This document shows positions 50,898 to 59,502 of a stretch of 64,000 nucleotides of DNA, piece by piece. The translations under genes were made by a program, and so were the position numbers. Every line of letters begins with the position of its first letter. Position 1 is the first letter of the stretch. The DNA comes from Arthrobacter sp. B2a2-09 (GTDB lineage: Bacteria > Actinomycetota > Actinomycetes > Actinomycetales > Micrococcaceae). The stretch is from NCBI RefSeq assembly GCF_027587375.1, contig NZ_JAMXIC010000001.1, forward strand, positions 248,001 through 312,000. Reading direction: 5' to 3'. Below the pieces are notes generated by a model. That model had not been told where the DNA came from. It did not search any database and was given only the letters and a program-made list of their open reading frames with translations.

Positions 50898-51557
50898 TCA
50901 TGGCCAAGGAATCGCAGTGGCCACCGTGTTGTTGGCGAACTGCGCTCGGCCGATGACTGGAACGAATGGGCTGCTTGGATCGCACGTGATGACCCGCAGT
51001 AGGGGTGGGCCCTCGATAGCAAAGGTATCTGCCGGCAGGGACGTTTTGGCCAGCGATTCCAGGCCAGTGACCTTGTACCGGCAAGTCACGCCGGCCTTGT
51101 CGGATACATAGAGGGGCATGCCCTTCGTCACCCGGACGAGGGAAGCCATCGGTGCCGGGGACCCATCCGGGAAGTTCACGTGCCCTGCCAGCAGGGTCGA
51201 TCCCTTCGCGGCACAGACAGCCGCGGACCCTGTGTAGCGGGCGGCTTTGGAGGGTTCCGGAATCGCCAAGTAGCCGGAACCGTCACGGTCTTCGTCCACA
51301 AGCCCTACATTGAGGTCCACGCCCGGGATGGAGAGCATGGCAGGCGGAAGGCTAGGGATCTCGGCCGGGCCTGTGTAGGTGTCCGGACCTGCGGCAGTAA
51401 ACGGCGCCAGGACAGCTGCCTGCTGAGCCGGCGGGGGAGCGGGCGGTGCTAAGAAAGCCAAGACGCCGGCGGTGGCTCCGGCCGCGCCAAAAAGGACCAC
51501 CACAGTCAGTGCAACGCGGTTCCACCGATCGCAGGGATAGCTGTGGGTTTCGATCAT
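50898..51557 (-). CDS. sortase (class E/F-like)
   Basis: A 219-residue membrane-anchored transpeptidase. An N-terminal helix (NRVALTVVVLFGAAGATAGVLAF, in part) is followed by a Pro/Ala linker and the sortase beta barrel. The triad is His126 in LLAGHVNF, Cys192 in LRVITCDP and Arg204 in VIGRAQF. The ATG at 51557 has GGAAAG seven bases upstream. It follows the large surface protein gene on the same strand by 100 bases. It probably cuts that protein at its APTTG sorting-like motif and attaches it to the cell wall. Confidence 0.9.
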   Translation of the reverse strand: MIETHSYPCDRWNRVALTVVVLFGAAGATAGVLAFLAPPAPPPAQQAAVLAPFTAAGPDTYTGPAEIPSLPPAMLSIPGVDLNVGLVDEDRDGSGYLAIPEPSKAARYTGSAAVCAAKGSTLLAGHVNFPDGSPAPMASLVRVTKGMPLYVSDKAGVTCRYKVTGLESLAKTSLPADTFAIEGPPLLRVITCDPSSPFVPVIGRAQFANNTVATAIPWP

Positions 51558-51656
51558 TGGACTTTCCTTGGGTGTGAGGCGGGGCACCCGGCCGATCTGC
51601 CGGGATAGCTGGATCCGGGTGCCCCGCATCTATTTAGTCGTGCCGGGTAGGGGTTT

Positions 51657-53978
51657 CTAGTCGGCGTGTTCGTCCGCGTGGACGTTGGCCGCGTCAAGTC
51701 CGCGGTTGGCGAAGCGTTTGCGGTAGAACAGCCCTGCCCCGGCGAGGAGAGCCAATGCGAAGGTGATGGCGCCTGTAATCAGCAGCGGCATGTTCGCTCC
51801 AGCTTCTTGTGCCGTGCCGGTGGTGGGCGCGAATCCGGCGTTGACCATCAGGGCCGGCTTGTCCGCGGGGACAATGACGACTTCGGGAAAGGCGATGACA
51901 GTTTCGTTCTTTTCGCCGCAGTTGCCCTTGTGCAACTGCGCGGTGAATGGTTCCTTGTCCTGGCCCTTGTCGATGGTCAGGCTAAGTTCCTCGACGTACC
52001 CGTAGGTGCCTTTGTGTGCGATGGTGTGGCTCGGGTAGGTGATTTCACCTGTTGTGGTGACGTCCTGATCCGTGGAGGTCCAGGACGGGTTGGCGCAGAC
52101 GGCCTGGGCGGAACCGTCGGTCGAGTCGTCGAACTTGTACTGGCTCACCTTCGTCGTGACTTTGACGCCGCTCCCTGACGGGATGGTGCCGGTGACAATG
52201 CCGATATCGTGAGCGACGAGAGGCACGACGCCGCTCTCGGAGGCCTTGGTGACGATGGAAGGCTTCTCGACCGGGACGGTTTCGCCGGGCAGCAGTTCCT
52301 TGCCGTCCCACGCCTTGGTGGACTCGGTACCGTCGATCTTCTCGGAGAAGTACAGGTTGGCTTTCAGGCCTTTGGCCCACTTTTCGGCGACGATCTTCTC
52401 CCACGGAACGTCAATTGTCGCGGTCTTGAACTCGCCGTTGCCGCTGACCTTCGTGGTGACCGTACCGATGACCTCGGCATCAGCCGGAGCGGTGTCGGTG
52501 CCGCCGGCAACCGGGGCAGCGGAGGTCAGAACCAGATCCGTGGTCACAGAGAGTTCCTTGCCGGGCTCGTTGCCGGTCACGGTGATGACGTCGTAGAGCT
52601 TGCCGTTTTCAATGACCGATGCCTTGGTCACCACCTCCGGCTGGTACTTCTGGATCGTCTCCTCATTAGGATCGTTGAAACCGGCGGTCCAGTCAGCACG
52701 GAAGTACTGCTGCAGCTCGGCGGGCTGGGCCGCCTTGGAGAAGCGGGCCACCGGGTAGTAGTAGCCGGCCTTGTCCGCCGGTTTGTCTGCGGTCACCGTG
52801 ACGTCACCCGGTCCCGTTGCGGTGCCCGTTCCGGAGGCAACCTTCACGACAGCTGCCGGGATCTGGGCGGTCGGGGCGAGTTTGACCGGGCTGTAGTACC
52901 AGTCGACGTCGAAGCGGGCCGGAACGCGGCCGCCGTTCACGAACGCCCAGTCATTGGTGTTTCCCGTGGACGTGTTGATGTGCAGGACGTCCACCAGTGG
53001 CTGGCCGCCCTCGACAAACCGGCCAGCAGTCGAGGTCGCCACGGGCTGGAAGTCGAAGACCACTTTGGCGTCGGCCGATGTTCCCGCGACGGGTTGAGCC
53101 CCGCCGGCAACGAGAAGGTTCTGGAACCCCGACACCGAATAGGTTGTAGCCGACACCCCGGGCGCGTCGATCGTCAGCGTGACGGACACCGTTCCGTTTC
53201 CGGTAGCCGCGAAGCCGAGCTGATCTCCGGTGTGGAGGTTGACTGCCTGGGAGTTCGTTCCTGCCCACTCGGCGGGGCCGTTCAGGATGGCGCGGGCCGA
53301 GAAGCCGCTCAGCTTGTTCCCGGCTGCGGAAATCAGTTCCGTCGAGGTGACTGTGCCGCCGCGACCGTTCGCGTCCATCGAGAGTTTAGGTTGCGTCGAG
53401 TACGGACCGGAATTGGCCCGGGCGTCGGCGAGCATCGCCGCGGCCTGGGCGCGGACACCGGGCAGTTGCGGATCAGATGAGTCCCGGAGGTTAGGGTAGG
53501 GAGCCCCGATGCCGTTCCACGGCACATTGAACCTAGGATCCGCGAGCTCGTGCGCCAGGTAAGCCAAGGCGGCATGGTAAGCAGGGTCACCCTGGTACTT
53601 CTGGATCGCGTAGTTAAGCTGCGGGTTGCCGAGTGAACCCACCACCCCGGATCCGGCCGGGCCGGCCGGAATCCCGACATCAAAGCAGAACGCCGTGGGA
53701 CCTCCGGCGACACCGTTTAGGTTCAGGGATCCCAGCCACATCGACCAATCTCCAAACGCCCGGGGCGGCGGAGCCTTGACCGTGATGCCCGATTGGTGCA
53801 TGCCCGGCAGATCGGTTGCGGCATGCGCCGCAGGCGCTGCCAAGATGCCGCCGGTCCCGATAGCGGAGAGTGCCAGGGCGCCGGCGGCTGCCAGAGCCCT
53901 TGTCTTGGCGAACGCCCGCCAGCCCTTTGTCTGTCCCGGCGCTGTGGCGAGGTCTCGTGCTAATCCTCTTTGACTCAC
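51657..53978 (-). CDS. large secreted, wall-anchored surface protein
   Basis: A 773-residue protein. The signal peptide has a long basic lead and ends near AAPAAHAATD (about residue 53). Residues 75-330 form an N-terminal domain with FCFDVGIPAG, resembling the thioester/TQXA-type adhesin heads, then several beta-rich modules, for example ASVIENGKLYDVITVTGNEPG and TIPSGSGVKVTTKVSQYK. The C-terminus has the sorting-like motif APTTG (717-721), a membrane helix at about 731-751 and the basic stop FYRKRF. It is probably an adhesin or pilus-like protein for the sortase encoded next to it. The exact sorting motif deviates from LPxTG. Confidence 0.8.
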   Translation of the reverse strand: MSQRGLARDLATAPGQTKGWRAFAKTRALAAAGALALSAIGTGGILAAPAAHAATDLPGMHQSGITVKAPPPRAFGDWSMWLGSLNLNGVAGGPTAFCFDVGIPAGPAGSGVVGSLGNPQLNYAIQKYQGDPAYHAALAYLAHELADPRFNVPWNGIGAPYPNLRDSSDPQLPGVRAQAAAMLADARANSGPYSTQPKLSMDANGRGGTVTSTELISAAGNKLSGFSARAILNGPAEWAGTNSQAVNLHTGDQLGFAATGNGTVSVTLTIDAPGVSATTYSVSGFQNLLVAGGAQPVAGTSADAKVVFDFQPVATSTAGRFVEGGQPLVDVLHINTSTGNTNDWAFVNGGRVPARFDVDWYYSPVKLAPTAQIPAAVVKVASGTGTATGPGDVTVTADKPADKAGYYYPVARFSKAAQPAELQQYFRADWTAGFNDPNEETIQKYQPEVVTKASVIENGKLYDVITVTGNEPGKELSVTTDLVLTSAAPVAGGTDTAPADAEVIGTVTTKVSGNGEFKTATIDVPWEKIVAEKWAKGLKANLYFSEKIDGTESTKAWDGKELLPGETVPVEKPSIVTKASESGVVPLVAHDIGIVTGTIPSGSGVKVTTKVSQYKFDDSTDGSAQAVCANPSWTSTDQDVTTTGEITYPSHTIAHKGTYGYVEELSLTIDKGQDKEPFTAQLHKGNCGEKNETVIAFPEVVIVPADKPALMVNAGFAPTTGTAQEAGANMPLLITGAITFALALLAGAGLFYRKRFANRGLDAANVHADEHAD

Positions 53979-54124
53979 TTATCTTCCCTTCTCTTCAACC
54001 GCGCCTGATACGCGATGACCACACCTTGGGTGGTCCTGTTTGTAGAGAGCCGGACAAATCGCAGTCCGTGAGAAGGGCTTGGTTCAAGCTTTCGGGGGTT
54101 TGAGCGAGACGCTTTCAGTGCCTT

Positions 54125-54148
54125 CAACTGTCAAGAATTTGACAGTTG
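54125..54148. promoter_or_regulatory. perfect inverted repeat, candidate operator
   Basis: CAACTGTCAA pairs with TTGACAGTTG across a GAAT spacer, a perfect 10-bp inverted repeat. It carries TTGACA in both directions, so it may be an operator overlapping -35 elements of divergent promoters. Confidence 0.5.
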
Positions 54149-54175
54149 GTGCGCCCAGGTGAAGTTGAAAATGTC

Positions 54176-54363
54176 AGAGCGTGGAAATGTGGACGGGCAT
54201 CGGCGGTTTTCCGGGGAACCGCACCTCGACCGGCCCCGGGGGATTTCCGGAGCTTCTGCGTCATAAACCGAGGCGGCGGGCCACTAGATCTAGTAGCAGC
54301 CCATTTAACCGTTTCTCCGAACGGCTGAAGGGCAAACGGGGGTGGTCCTTTGTACTCTTGGGG
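54176..54363 (+). repeat. direct repeat element, copy B
   Basis: About 188 bp matching copy A at 49072-49276 in the same orientation. It contains the 12-bp palindrome ACTAGATCTAGT where copy A has a degenerate form (ACTAGTTCTAAT). It ends about 80 bases before the bacteriocin gene. Conservation is strongest over the last 110 bp and the first 20 bp. Confidence 0.75.
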
Positions 54364-54441
54364 CCCATCCTTCGGTAAGGCTGAGCCGAATCATTACTCC
54401 GCAAGGGCCAACTCCGGTCGCTAGAAGAATGGGGATTTGTG

Positions 54442-54750
54442 ATGAAAGTTAAGCGTCTGCTGGCCGGGGGAGCCCTGGTCGGTGTGTTGACGATCGGTGC
54501 AGCAGCTCCCGCACTTGCAGGAACGATCACCAACGTCGGTGGCGGCACCTGGAGTTACGGGACCTCGTTCCAAGCACCGTGGTTCAAGAACGTCTGGTCT
54601 CACTACGTTCATCCAACCGCGTACCACTCCGCTACGGCTATTGGCGGACCGAACAATGTCAAGGTCTATGCCAATGCCAATAACTGGGCCAACGCTGATA
54701 CCCAGTGCGGCGTCGGCGAGAATGCCGCCCAATATTGGAATACCTACTGA
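54442..54750 (+). CDS. lactococcin-972-family bacteriocin precursor
   Basis: A 102-residue secreted peptide. A Sec signal peptide ends at about residue 26 (APALA), giving a mature chain of about 76 residues. The mature part carries family hallmarks: GGGTWSYG at its start, then HPTAYHSATAI and a C-terminus ending YWNTY. Lactococcin 972 blocks septum formation in Lactococcus by acting at lipid II. The start could be GTG 54439 or ATG 54442. Downstream genes encode the typical membrane protein and ATPase of this system. A hairpin separates it from them. Confidence 0.9.
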   Translation: MKVKRLLAGGALVGVLTIGAAAPALAGTITNVGGGTWSYGTSFQAPWFKNVWSHYVHPTAYHSATAIGGPNNVKVYANANNWANADTQCGVGENAAQYWNTY

Positions 54751-54796
54751 GCAACAGCCATCCCCGATGTGCAGATGCCGTTACATCGGTTGTCGG

Positions 54797-54823
54797 TCGG
54801 CGGGTCCTCTTCGGGCCCGCCGG
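54797..54823 (+). terminator. hairpin with T-run after the bacteriocin gene
   Basis: A GC-rich stem (CGGCGGGTCC with GGGCCCGCCG, one wobble) with a TCTTC loop is followed by CCCCTTTGTTTG. It may end most transcripts while letting some proceed into the downstream immunity/transport genes, giving an excess of bacteriocin message. Confidence 0.7.
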
Positions 54824-54875
54824 CCCCTTTGTTTGTCCGCGGCGAACGGAAATGTCGAAGAGTTGAAGGTGTGGT

Positions 54876-57113
54876 ATGCCGATGAAACATGTCCTGCTGG
54901 GACTGGTGATCGCAGTGTGTGCTGCAACATTTGGCGTGAGCTTCGTCAGCGGAATCAACGAAGAACGCACGGCCATGGCGCGCGCGGCAGCTGATGCCGG
55001 ACAGGCGTTTTCGGTCCCGAGCGATGCATCGGACCCTGATGCAGTGCTGTCCGCGTTGAGAAGCGCAGCCGAAGCCACCGGCAGCAACGTTTTCAGGACG
55101 GTGGTCGGGGTGGATGGAAACGACCACGCGTTCGTGACTCAGTACGTGCTTTTGACTCAGCCGGATACTCGCGTCTTCGACGGGGCCGCCCTCTCATCAG
55201 GGAGATTCCTTACCGTCCAAGAGTCGCAGGAAGACGTCGCTTGGGTCGCGTCATCGGACACCAGCCCGAACACGGTTGGTGTTCTGCGGGTCCTCGGGGA
55301 GGGGGAGCGTTTCTCATTCCGTCCACTACCCACAGCGTTCGACACGATGCCTGCGCCGGGAACCTACTATGCCGAGTGCGGGCCCGCCGGGTGCGCGGCC
55401 TTTGTGGGTGCAGCAGCTGCCGCGCTCACCACTCACATTGCCGGACGGACCTTCATCGCCTCGGATTTGAACGCATCGAATCAGCAGTTGGTTGTCCCGA
55501 CAAATGTCCCGCCGGTCTACTTGCAACTCGCGGTTCTCGCCGGGCTTCTCCTCACCGCGGTGCTTGCTGTCTACCGACAGTTGTATGAGGCAAAGAGAGC
55601 TGGAGCGATGCGCTTGCTTGGCTGTGGTGCGACCAGAGTGTGGTGGACGATCACAGGGCGCCCGGTGATCATCGTCGGGACTGCTTCCGGTGTTGCTGTC
55701 GTTTCCGTCTCGGCACTTCTGTCTGGCGCGGACAGCGGATTCGTAGCAGTTGTTGTCTTCGACCAGATATTTGCCGTGGGTTTGCTCGCTGCCGCCAGCT
55801 TGCTGACCATACCCTACGTGGCAAGGATGCGGGTCTCGGACGCGTTGAAGAACCGACGTGACACCAGAGCATTGTTTGGTGCAGGAATCGCGCTGTCCGT
55901 TGTGACGTCGGCGGCCCTCGTGGTGGTAGCTGCGGGCGCCTGGTCAAACGTTGATGTGATCAACAATGAACGCGAAACCCTGCAACGTTGGACCTCGACA
56001 ACCGGGTACGGTGTTTTCGCTCCGGTGAGCAACGGAAACGATGCAGTGGACCTGCAGACCGGCCAACCCGGTTCATCCATCGTTCAAGCCACAGACCTCT
56101 ACGACGCACTCAGCGCCCGCGGGGCCCTGTATGTCTACGCCGGCGCGTTCTCAAAGACAGCGCTCCAGCAAAGTCAACAGGCCGGACAATACCGATCGAT
56201 GCAGGTAAATCCTGCCTACCTCCACACATACCCGATCCGTGACACAAACGGCCAGCCGGTCACGGTCAATGAGGGCGAAGCGTCGTGGGTGTTGCTCGTG
56301 CCCGAGCAATTCCGCTCCCAGGAACACGAGGTCACTGCATATTTCCGGGCCCAACGCGATAGTGCGCTCTCTGCCGAGAAGGCGATCTTCCACCGGGACA
56401 TTAGGGCGACAGCGCAGGATCTCCGCGTGCGGATCATCTGGACGGACAACGGCCAGCGAATTTTCACATTCAACCCCGACGTCGCCGCATCCTCCGGCGG
56501 CTCGGTAAAGGACCCCATCGTTGAAGTCATCACCCGGGCAAACAGCCTGGGCGTGGACCGGCTCAACGCCGTCACGGGTGACGCCAGCGCCGGATTGAAG
56601 GTCCCGCTGGTAGAAGGGAGTTCCCAGGCCACGATCACCGCTCTCCAGCCACTCCTCAAACGACTGAGCCTGGACGACAACCTGCGTCATCTGGTGACCA
56701 TCAACGAATATCAGCTCGCCAGGATCGGCCACCTCCAGGAGAGCCTCCGCAACACCACGATCGTGCTGGCCGCTCTGGCGGTATTGCTCGTCATTGTCAC
56801 CGCGCAGACATTGACGATCGCGTTTGAGCGATTCGCGCGCAAGATCATTGTCCGTGGCCTGTTCGGCCTGTCAACATGGAGGCGCTTCCACGAGTTCATC
56901 AAGCTTGGAGCAATTGTGGGGGCTGTCCAGGCCGGGCTCGGTTCCGGGCTGGTATTGGCCGGTTTCCGGCCGTTCTCCTATGCCGGCACCGGGCCGCTCT
57001 CCACGCTCACCGCGGCTGTCGCCGTCAGCGCCGTTCAGGGCCTCGTCGCTGTCGGCGTCCTGTGGCTCACGGAACGGCGGCGCACTCCGAACATCCTGAA
57101 AGGGGAACTCTAA
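54876..57113 (+). CDS. bacteriocin-associated integral membrane protein (lactococcin 972 type)
   Basis: A 745-residue protein with one N-terminal helix (VLLGLVIAVCAATFGVSFV), a large external domain, a middle group of helices (about residues 210-350), another external domain and a C-terminal group of three helices. This duplicated FtsX-like layout is that of the long membrane proteins found with lactococcin-972 genes. With the ATPase encoded downstream it would form an ABC complex for self-protection or export. The ATPase start overlaps its stop by one base (TAATG). Confidence 0.85.
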   Translation: MPMKHVLLGLVIAVCAATFGVSFVSGINEERTAMARAAADAGQAFSVPSDASDPDAVLSALRSAAEATGSNVFRTVVGVDGNDHAFVTQYVLLTQPDTRVFDGAALSSGRFLTVQESQEDVAWVASSDTSPNTVGVLRVLGEGERFSFRPLPTAFDTMPAPGTYYAECGPAGCAAFVGAAAAALTTHIAGRTFIASDLNASNQQLVVPTNVPPVYLQLAVLAGLLLTAVLAVYRQLYEAKRAGAMRLLGCGATRVWWTITGRPVIIVGTASGVAVVSVSALLSGADSGFVAVVVFDQIFAVGLLAAASLLTIPYVARMRVSDALKNRRDTRALFGAGIALSVVTSAALVVVAAGAWSNVDVINNERETLQRWTSTTGYGVFAPVSNGNDAVDLQTGQPGSSIVQATDLYDALSARGALYVYAGAFSKTALQQSQQAGQYRSMQVNPAYLHTYPIRDTNGQPVTVNEGEASWVLLVPEQFRSQEHEVTAYFRAQRDSALSAEKAIFHRDIRATAQDLRVRIIWTDNGQRIFTFNPDVAASSGGSVKDPIVEVITRANSLGVDRLNAVTGDASAGLKVPLVEGSSQATITALQPLLKRLSLDDNLRHLVTINEYQLARIGHLQESLRNTTIVLAALAVLLVIVTAQTLTIAFERFARKIIVRGLFGLSTWRRFHEFIKLGAIVGAVQAGLGSGLVLAGFRPFSYAGTGPLSTLTAAVAVSAVQGLVAVGVLWLTERRRTPNILKGEL

Positions 57114-57772
57114 TGTCCGACGTTGTATGCGAACTCCTGAACGTCCACAAAGGCTTCCGCGGCCATGAAATCATCTCGGACCTGAGTCTGAAGGTGCACT
57201 CAGGCGAGATCGTCGCCATTACAGGTCCAAGCGGAAGTGGGAAGACAACCGTCCTTAACATGCTTGGCCTGCTTGATCACCCTGACAAGGGCGAGATCAA
57301 GTTATTCGGCCGCCGTGCCCCTCGTCCGGGTAGCCGCAGCGCTCGCTTACTCCTGAGGCTGCGCCTTGGATATCTCTTTCAGAACTACGCCCTGATCGAC
57401 AACGCGACCGTGACTGAAAACCTCAAGATCGCACAAACGTACACCCCGGGCACGCGCAAGGAAAAAAGCGAATCCCGGGCAAGCGCGATGGAACTGGTAG
57501 GCCTCGACCTTGACCCGGATCGCAAAGTCTATGAACTTTCAGGCGGAGAACAACAGCGTCTCGCCATCGCCCGACTCATACTCAAACCCTGCCAGATGAT
57601 CCTCGCCGACGAACCAACAGGTTCCCTCGACAACGTCAACCGAGACCATGTCCTGGCCCTCACCAGAACCCTGGCCGAGGCCGGAAAAGCCGTCATCGTC
57701 GTGACACATGACGACTCTGTATCCGGACGAAGCGATCGAGAGATCACCCTCGGTGCCGCAAGCCCCGTGTGA
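57113..57772 (+). CDS. ABC transporter ATP-binding protein of the bacteriocin system
   Basis: A 219-residue ATPase of the LolD/MacB-like class. Walker A is GPSGSGKTTVLN, the signature is LSGGEQQRLAIARLI and Walker B is ILADEPTG; a switch His is in VTHDDSVS. The ATG at 57113 shares a base with the stop of the membrane protein gene. Together they are the expected partner module of lactococcin-972-type bacteriocins, for producer immunity. An insertion of about 10 residues (PRPGSRSARL) before the Q-loop region is mildly unusual. Confidence 0.9.
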   Translation: MSDVVCELLNVHKGFRGHEIISDLSLKVHSGEIVAITGPSGSGKTTVLNMLGLLDHPDKGEIKLFGRRAPRPGSRSARLLLRLRLGYLFQNYALIDNATVTENLKIAQTYTPGTRKEKSESRASAMELVGLDLDPDRKVYELSGGEQQRLAIARLILKPCQMILADEPTGSLDNVNRDHVLALTRTLAEAGKAVIVVTHDDSVSGRSDREITLGAASPV

Positions 57773-58027
57773 GTGTGTTCAACATCAGGGTGGACGCCTG
57801 CTTCCCAGAACGGTACTACTTCGGTCGGGACGCAACCCCGCAGCGGTTGCCCTCGGCGGTTAGTTGGATTCCTGTCCTGTGTCACCTAAGTTGGCGCAGA
57901 TCGGCGGCTTGAGGAGCGGTGCGTCAACTGTACTGAAACCAGATCAGCGAGAAATGTTCATTACACCTGACGCAAATCGGCTAGTCCTGCACGGCGCCGC
58001 GGTGCCGACGTTCGCCCAGACAGGCCG
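57773..58027. other. intergenic region, nothing recognised
   Basis: This 255-bp stretch between two convergent genes shows no gene, no clear hairpin and no repeat that I could find. Confidence 0.4.
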
Positions 58028-58831
58028 TCAGGGCGGAACGATGCCTGTATCGGGCTTGGTGGCCGGATGGTTCTTCCTCTGCTTCGCTGCCGCAATCTGC
58101 ACGGCGACGCCCATGACCAGGAAGGTCGCCCCGATGGGGATGAGCAAGGGGGCGTAAAACGCGCCGACGGCCAGCCCAAGGACTATGCCCCCGACCACCC
58201 CCACTACCCCGAGGCTGAAGACCAAGATCAGGAACTCTTTTCCGGATCTCATCCACGGAGCGATGCCCACGGCCAGGAAGGCCACCCCGACGGGAATGAG
58301 GATGAGGGGATCGCTGGTGCCGGCGGTCAACCCGAGCACTATGCCCACAGCCAACACCCCAGCTCCAAGGACCAGCAGGGGTATAAATAGCCTCTTCGAA
58401 GCCGCTATCTGTTCTGCTGTCGGCCGCCCGACGGACGCGCTGCTGCGCGGCTGTTCAAGTATGAGCGCCAGCCATAGGGCCACCAAGAGCGGGCCCAGGC
58501 CGACGACCGGGAGCATACGGGGCGATCCAAGTTCCAGAACGGTCAAGGGGAGGAAAACAGCGGCCGCTCCGATGAGGGTGTAGATCTTCCAGCGCGACCG
58601 GGTCAGGGTCAGCCTGATTTTCTTCCGGCCGGCCCGGCCTGACATCAACATGAGGGCCAGCGGGACGGTCATCGTTTCCATGATCCCCAGTCCGACCAGA
58701 TTGAGCCCCGGCGCCTCCCGGAGGTACGGCCAGGTGACGAGGACCGAAACGAGCGCCAGGACTAGCATTGCGGCCCCGCACAGGATCCTCAGCCTGGGAC
58801 TGTCGCTGCGCATGTCGGCCTCGGGATCCAT
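58028..58831 (-). CDS. hypothetical multi-pass membrane protein
   Basis: A 267-residue protein with about eight hydrophobic helices in pairs. Two similar segments, LILIPVGVAFLAVGIAPWM and LLIPIGATFLVMGVAVQI, each preceded by a helix ending in GIVLGLxxG, indicate an internal duplication in the C-terminal half. The start may be ATG 58831 or, seven codons in, ATG 58813. No motif of a known transporter is seen. It stands alone between a convergent bacteriocin operon and a gene-poor stretch. Confidence 0.65.
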   Translation of the reverse strand: MDPEADMRSDSPRLRILCGAAMLVLALVSVLVTWPYLREAPGLNLVGLGIMETMTVPLALMLMSGRAGRKKIRLTLTRSRWKIYTLIGAAAVFLPLTVLELGSPRMLPVVGLGPLLVALWLALILEQPRSSASVGRPTAEQIAASKRLFIPLLVLGAGVLAVGIVLGLTAGTSDPLILIPVGVAFLAVGIAPWMRSGKEFLILVFSLGVVGVVGGIVLGLAVGAFYAPLLIPIGATFLVMGVAVQIAAAKQRKNHPATKPDTGIVPP

Positions 58832-59310
58832 GGCCGGTCCTTCCCTGGTTCGCCGCTAGGTACAACGATCATGAACGCGGGCACCGGCGATGACAAGGCT
58901 GGTTGGTCCCCTATATGAATGGATCATTGAGGAACGGCCGTGGCGGTGACTACGTCCCCGATTCTGTCGAGGAACGGTTGGGGGTGCCTGAAATGGGCGA
59001 TCTGTTCCCAGTATGGCGAAGCGATGACGGAGGCAAGCGCCGCTGTCGGCAGGTAGAGGGCTGCTGCGTCGGCCTGCTTTTGCGGGATCCGGTCATTCTT
59101 GGACCGAATCCGGTGTCGGAGGTGGAACGTCGGAGGCTGGCGGGCTTTGTGCCGCCTCCACAACCGAGGAACCAGACAGGGTGGAGAGACGCCTTCAGTT
59201 GAACGACGAGAATGATTGGCTCGGCCAGACCGTGTCAGTGGTGGCAGAGTACGAGAACACGGGGGTGCCGAATGCCAGCGCAGGTGGGTGCGTCCCTCGA
59301 TCACGATCCG

Positions 59311-59350
59311 CTCGGGGAGCAGCCGAGCAGCTGCTCGGCTGCTCCCCGAG
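59311..59350. repeat. perfect 40-bp palindrome
   Basis: Two 20-base arms (CTCGGGGAGCAGCCGAGCAG and its exact complement) meet with no spacer. A palindrome this long with no loop is unusual for a terminator and may be a cruciform, a recombination product, or the fold-back of a mobile element end. Confidence 0.7.
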
Positions 59351-59432
59351 CTCGGTGATCGTGTCCGCGCTGTGGGCGATGGCAGTGTGGGTCTCCTGAT
59401 CAATGAGTTGCGCTGTGCGGGGCCTGGCTTGG

Positions 59433-59472
59433 GGGCGCCCCAACCAATCGGGATCGAAAGGTTGGGGCGCCC
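59433..59472 (-). terminator. hairpin terminator of the serine hydrolase operon
   Basis: A perfect 13-bp stem, GGGCGCCCCAACC, with a 14-base loop begins 30 bases after the stop of the second serine hydrolase gene on the minus strand. Confidence 0.75.
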
Positions 59473-59502
59473 GGTCGTTTGGGAGCCCGGCGCTATGCAG
59501 GA

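Larger units (their letters stand above)
53979..54441. other. regulatory interval between the surface-protein and bacteriocin genes
   Basis: This 463-bp stretch holds no gene. It contains the inverted repeat at 54125-54148 and repeat copy B at 54176-54363, then about 80 bp of unassigned sequence before the bacteriocin start. The surface-protein promoter (minus strand) and the bacteriocin promoter (plus strand) must both lie here, but I could not place boxes with confidence. Confidence 0.5.
58832..59502. other. gene-poor stretch with palindrome and decayed coding sequence
   Basis: These 671 bases hold no convincing intact gene. Several minus-strand frames are open (for example one ending at 58924 containing YLPTAALASVIASPYWEQI), which may be relics. 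The notable structures are the perfect 40-bp palindrome at 59311-59350 and the terminator-like hairpin at 59433-59472. Confidence 0.45.
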
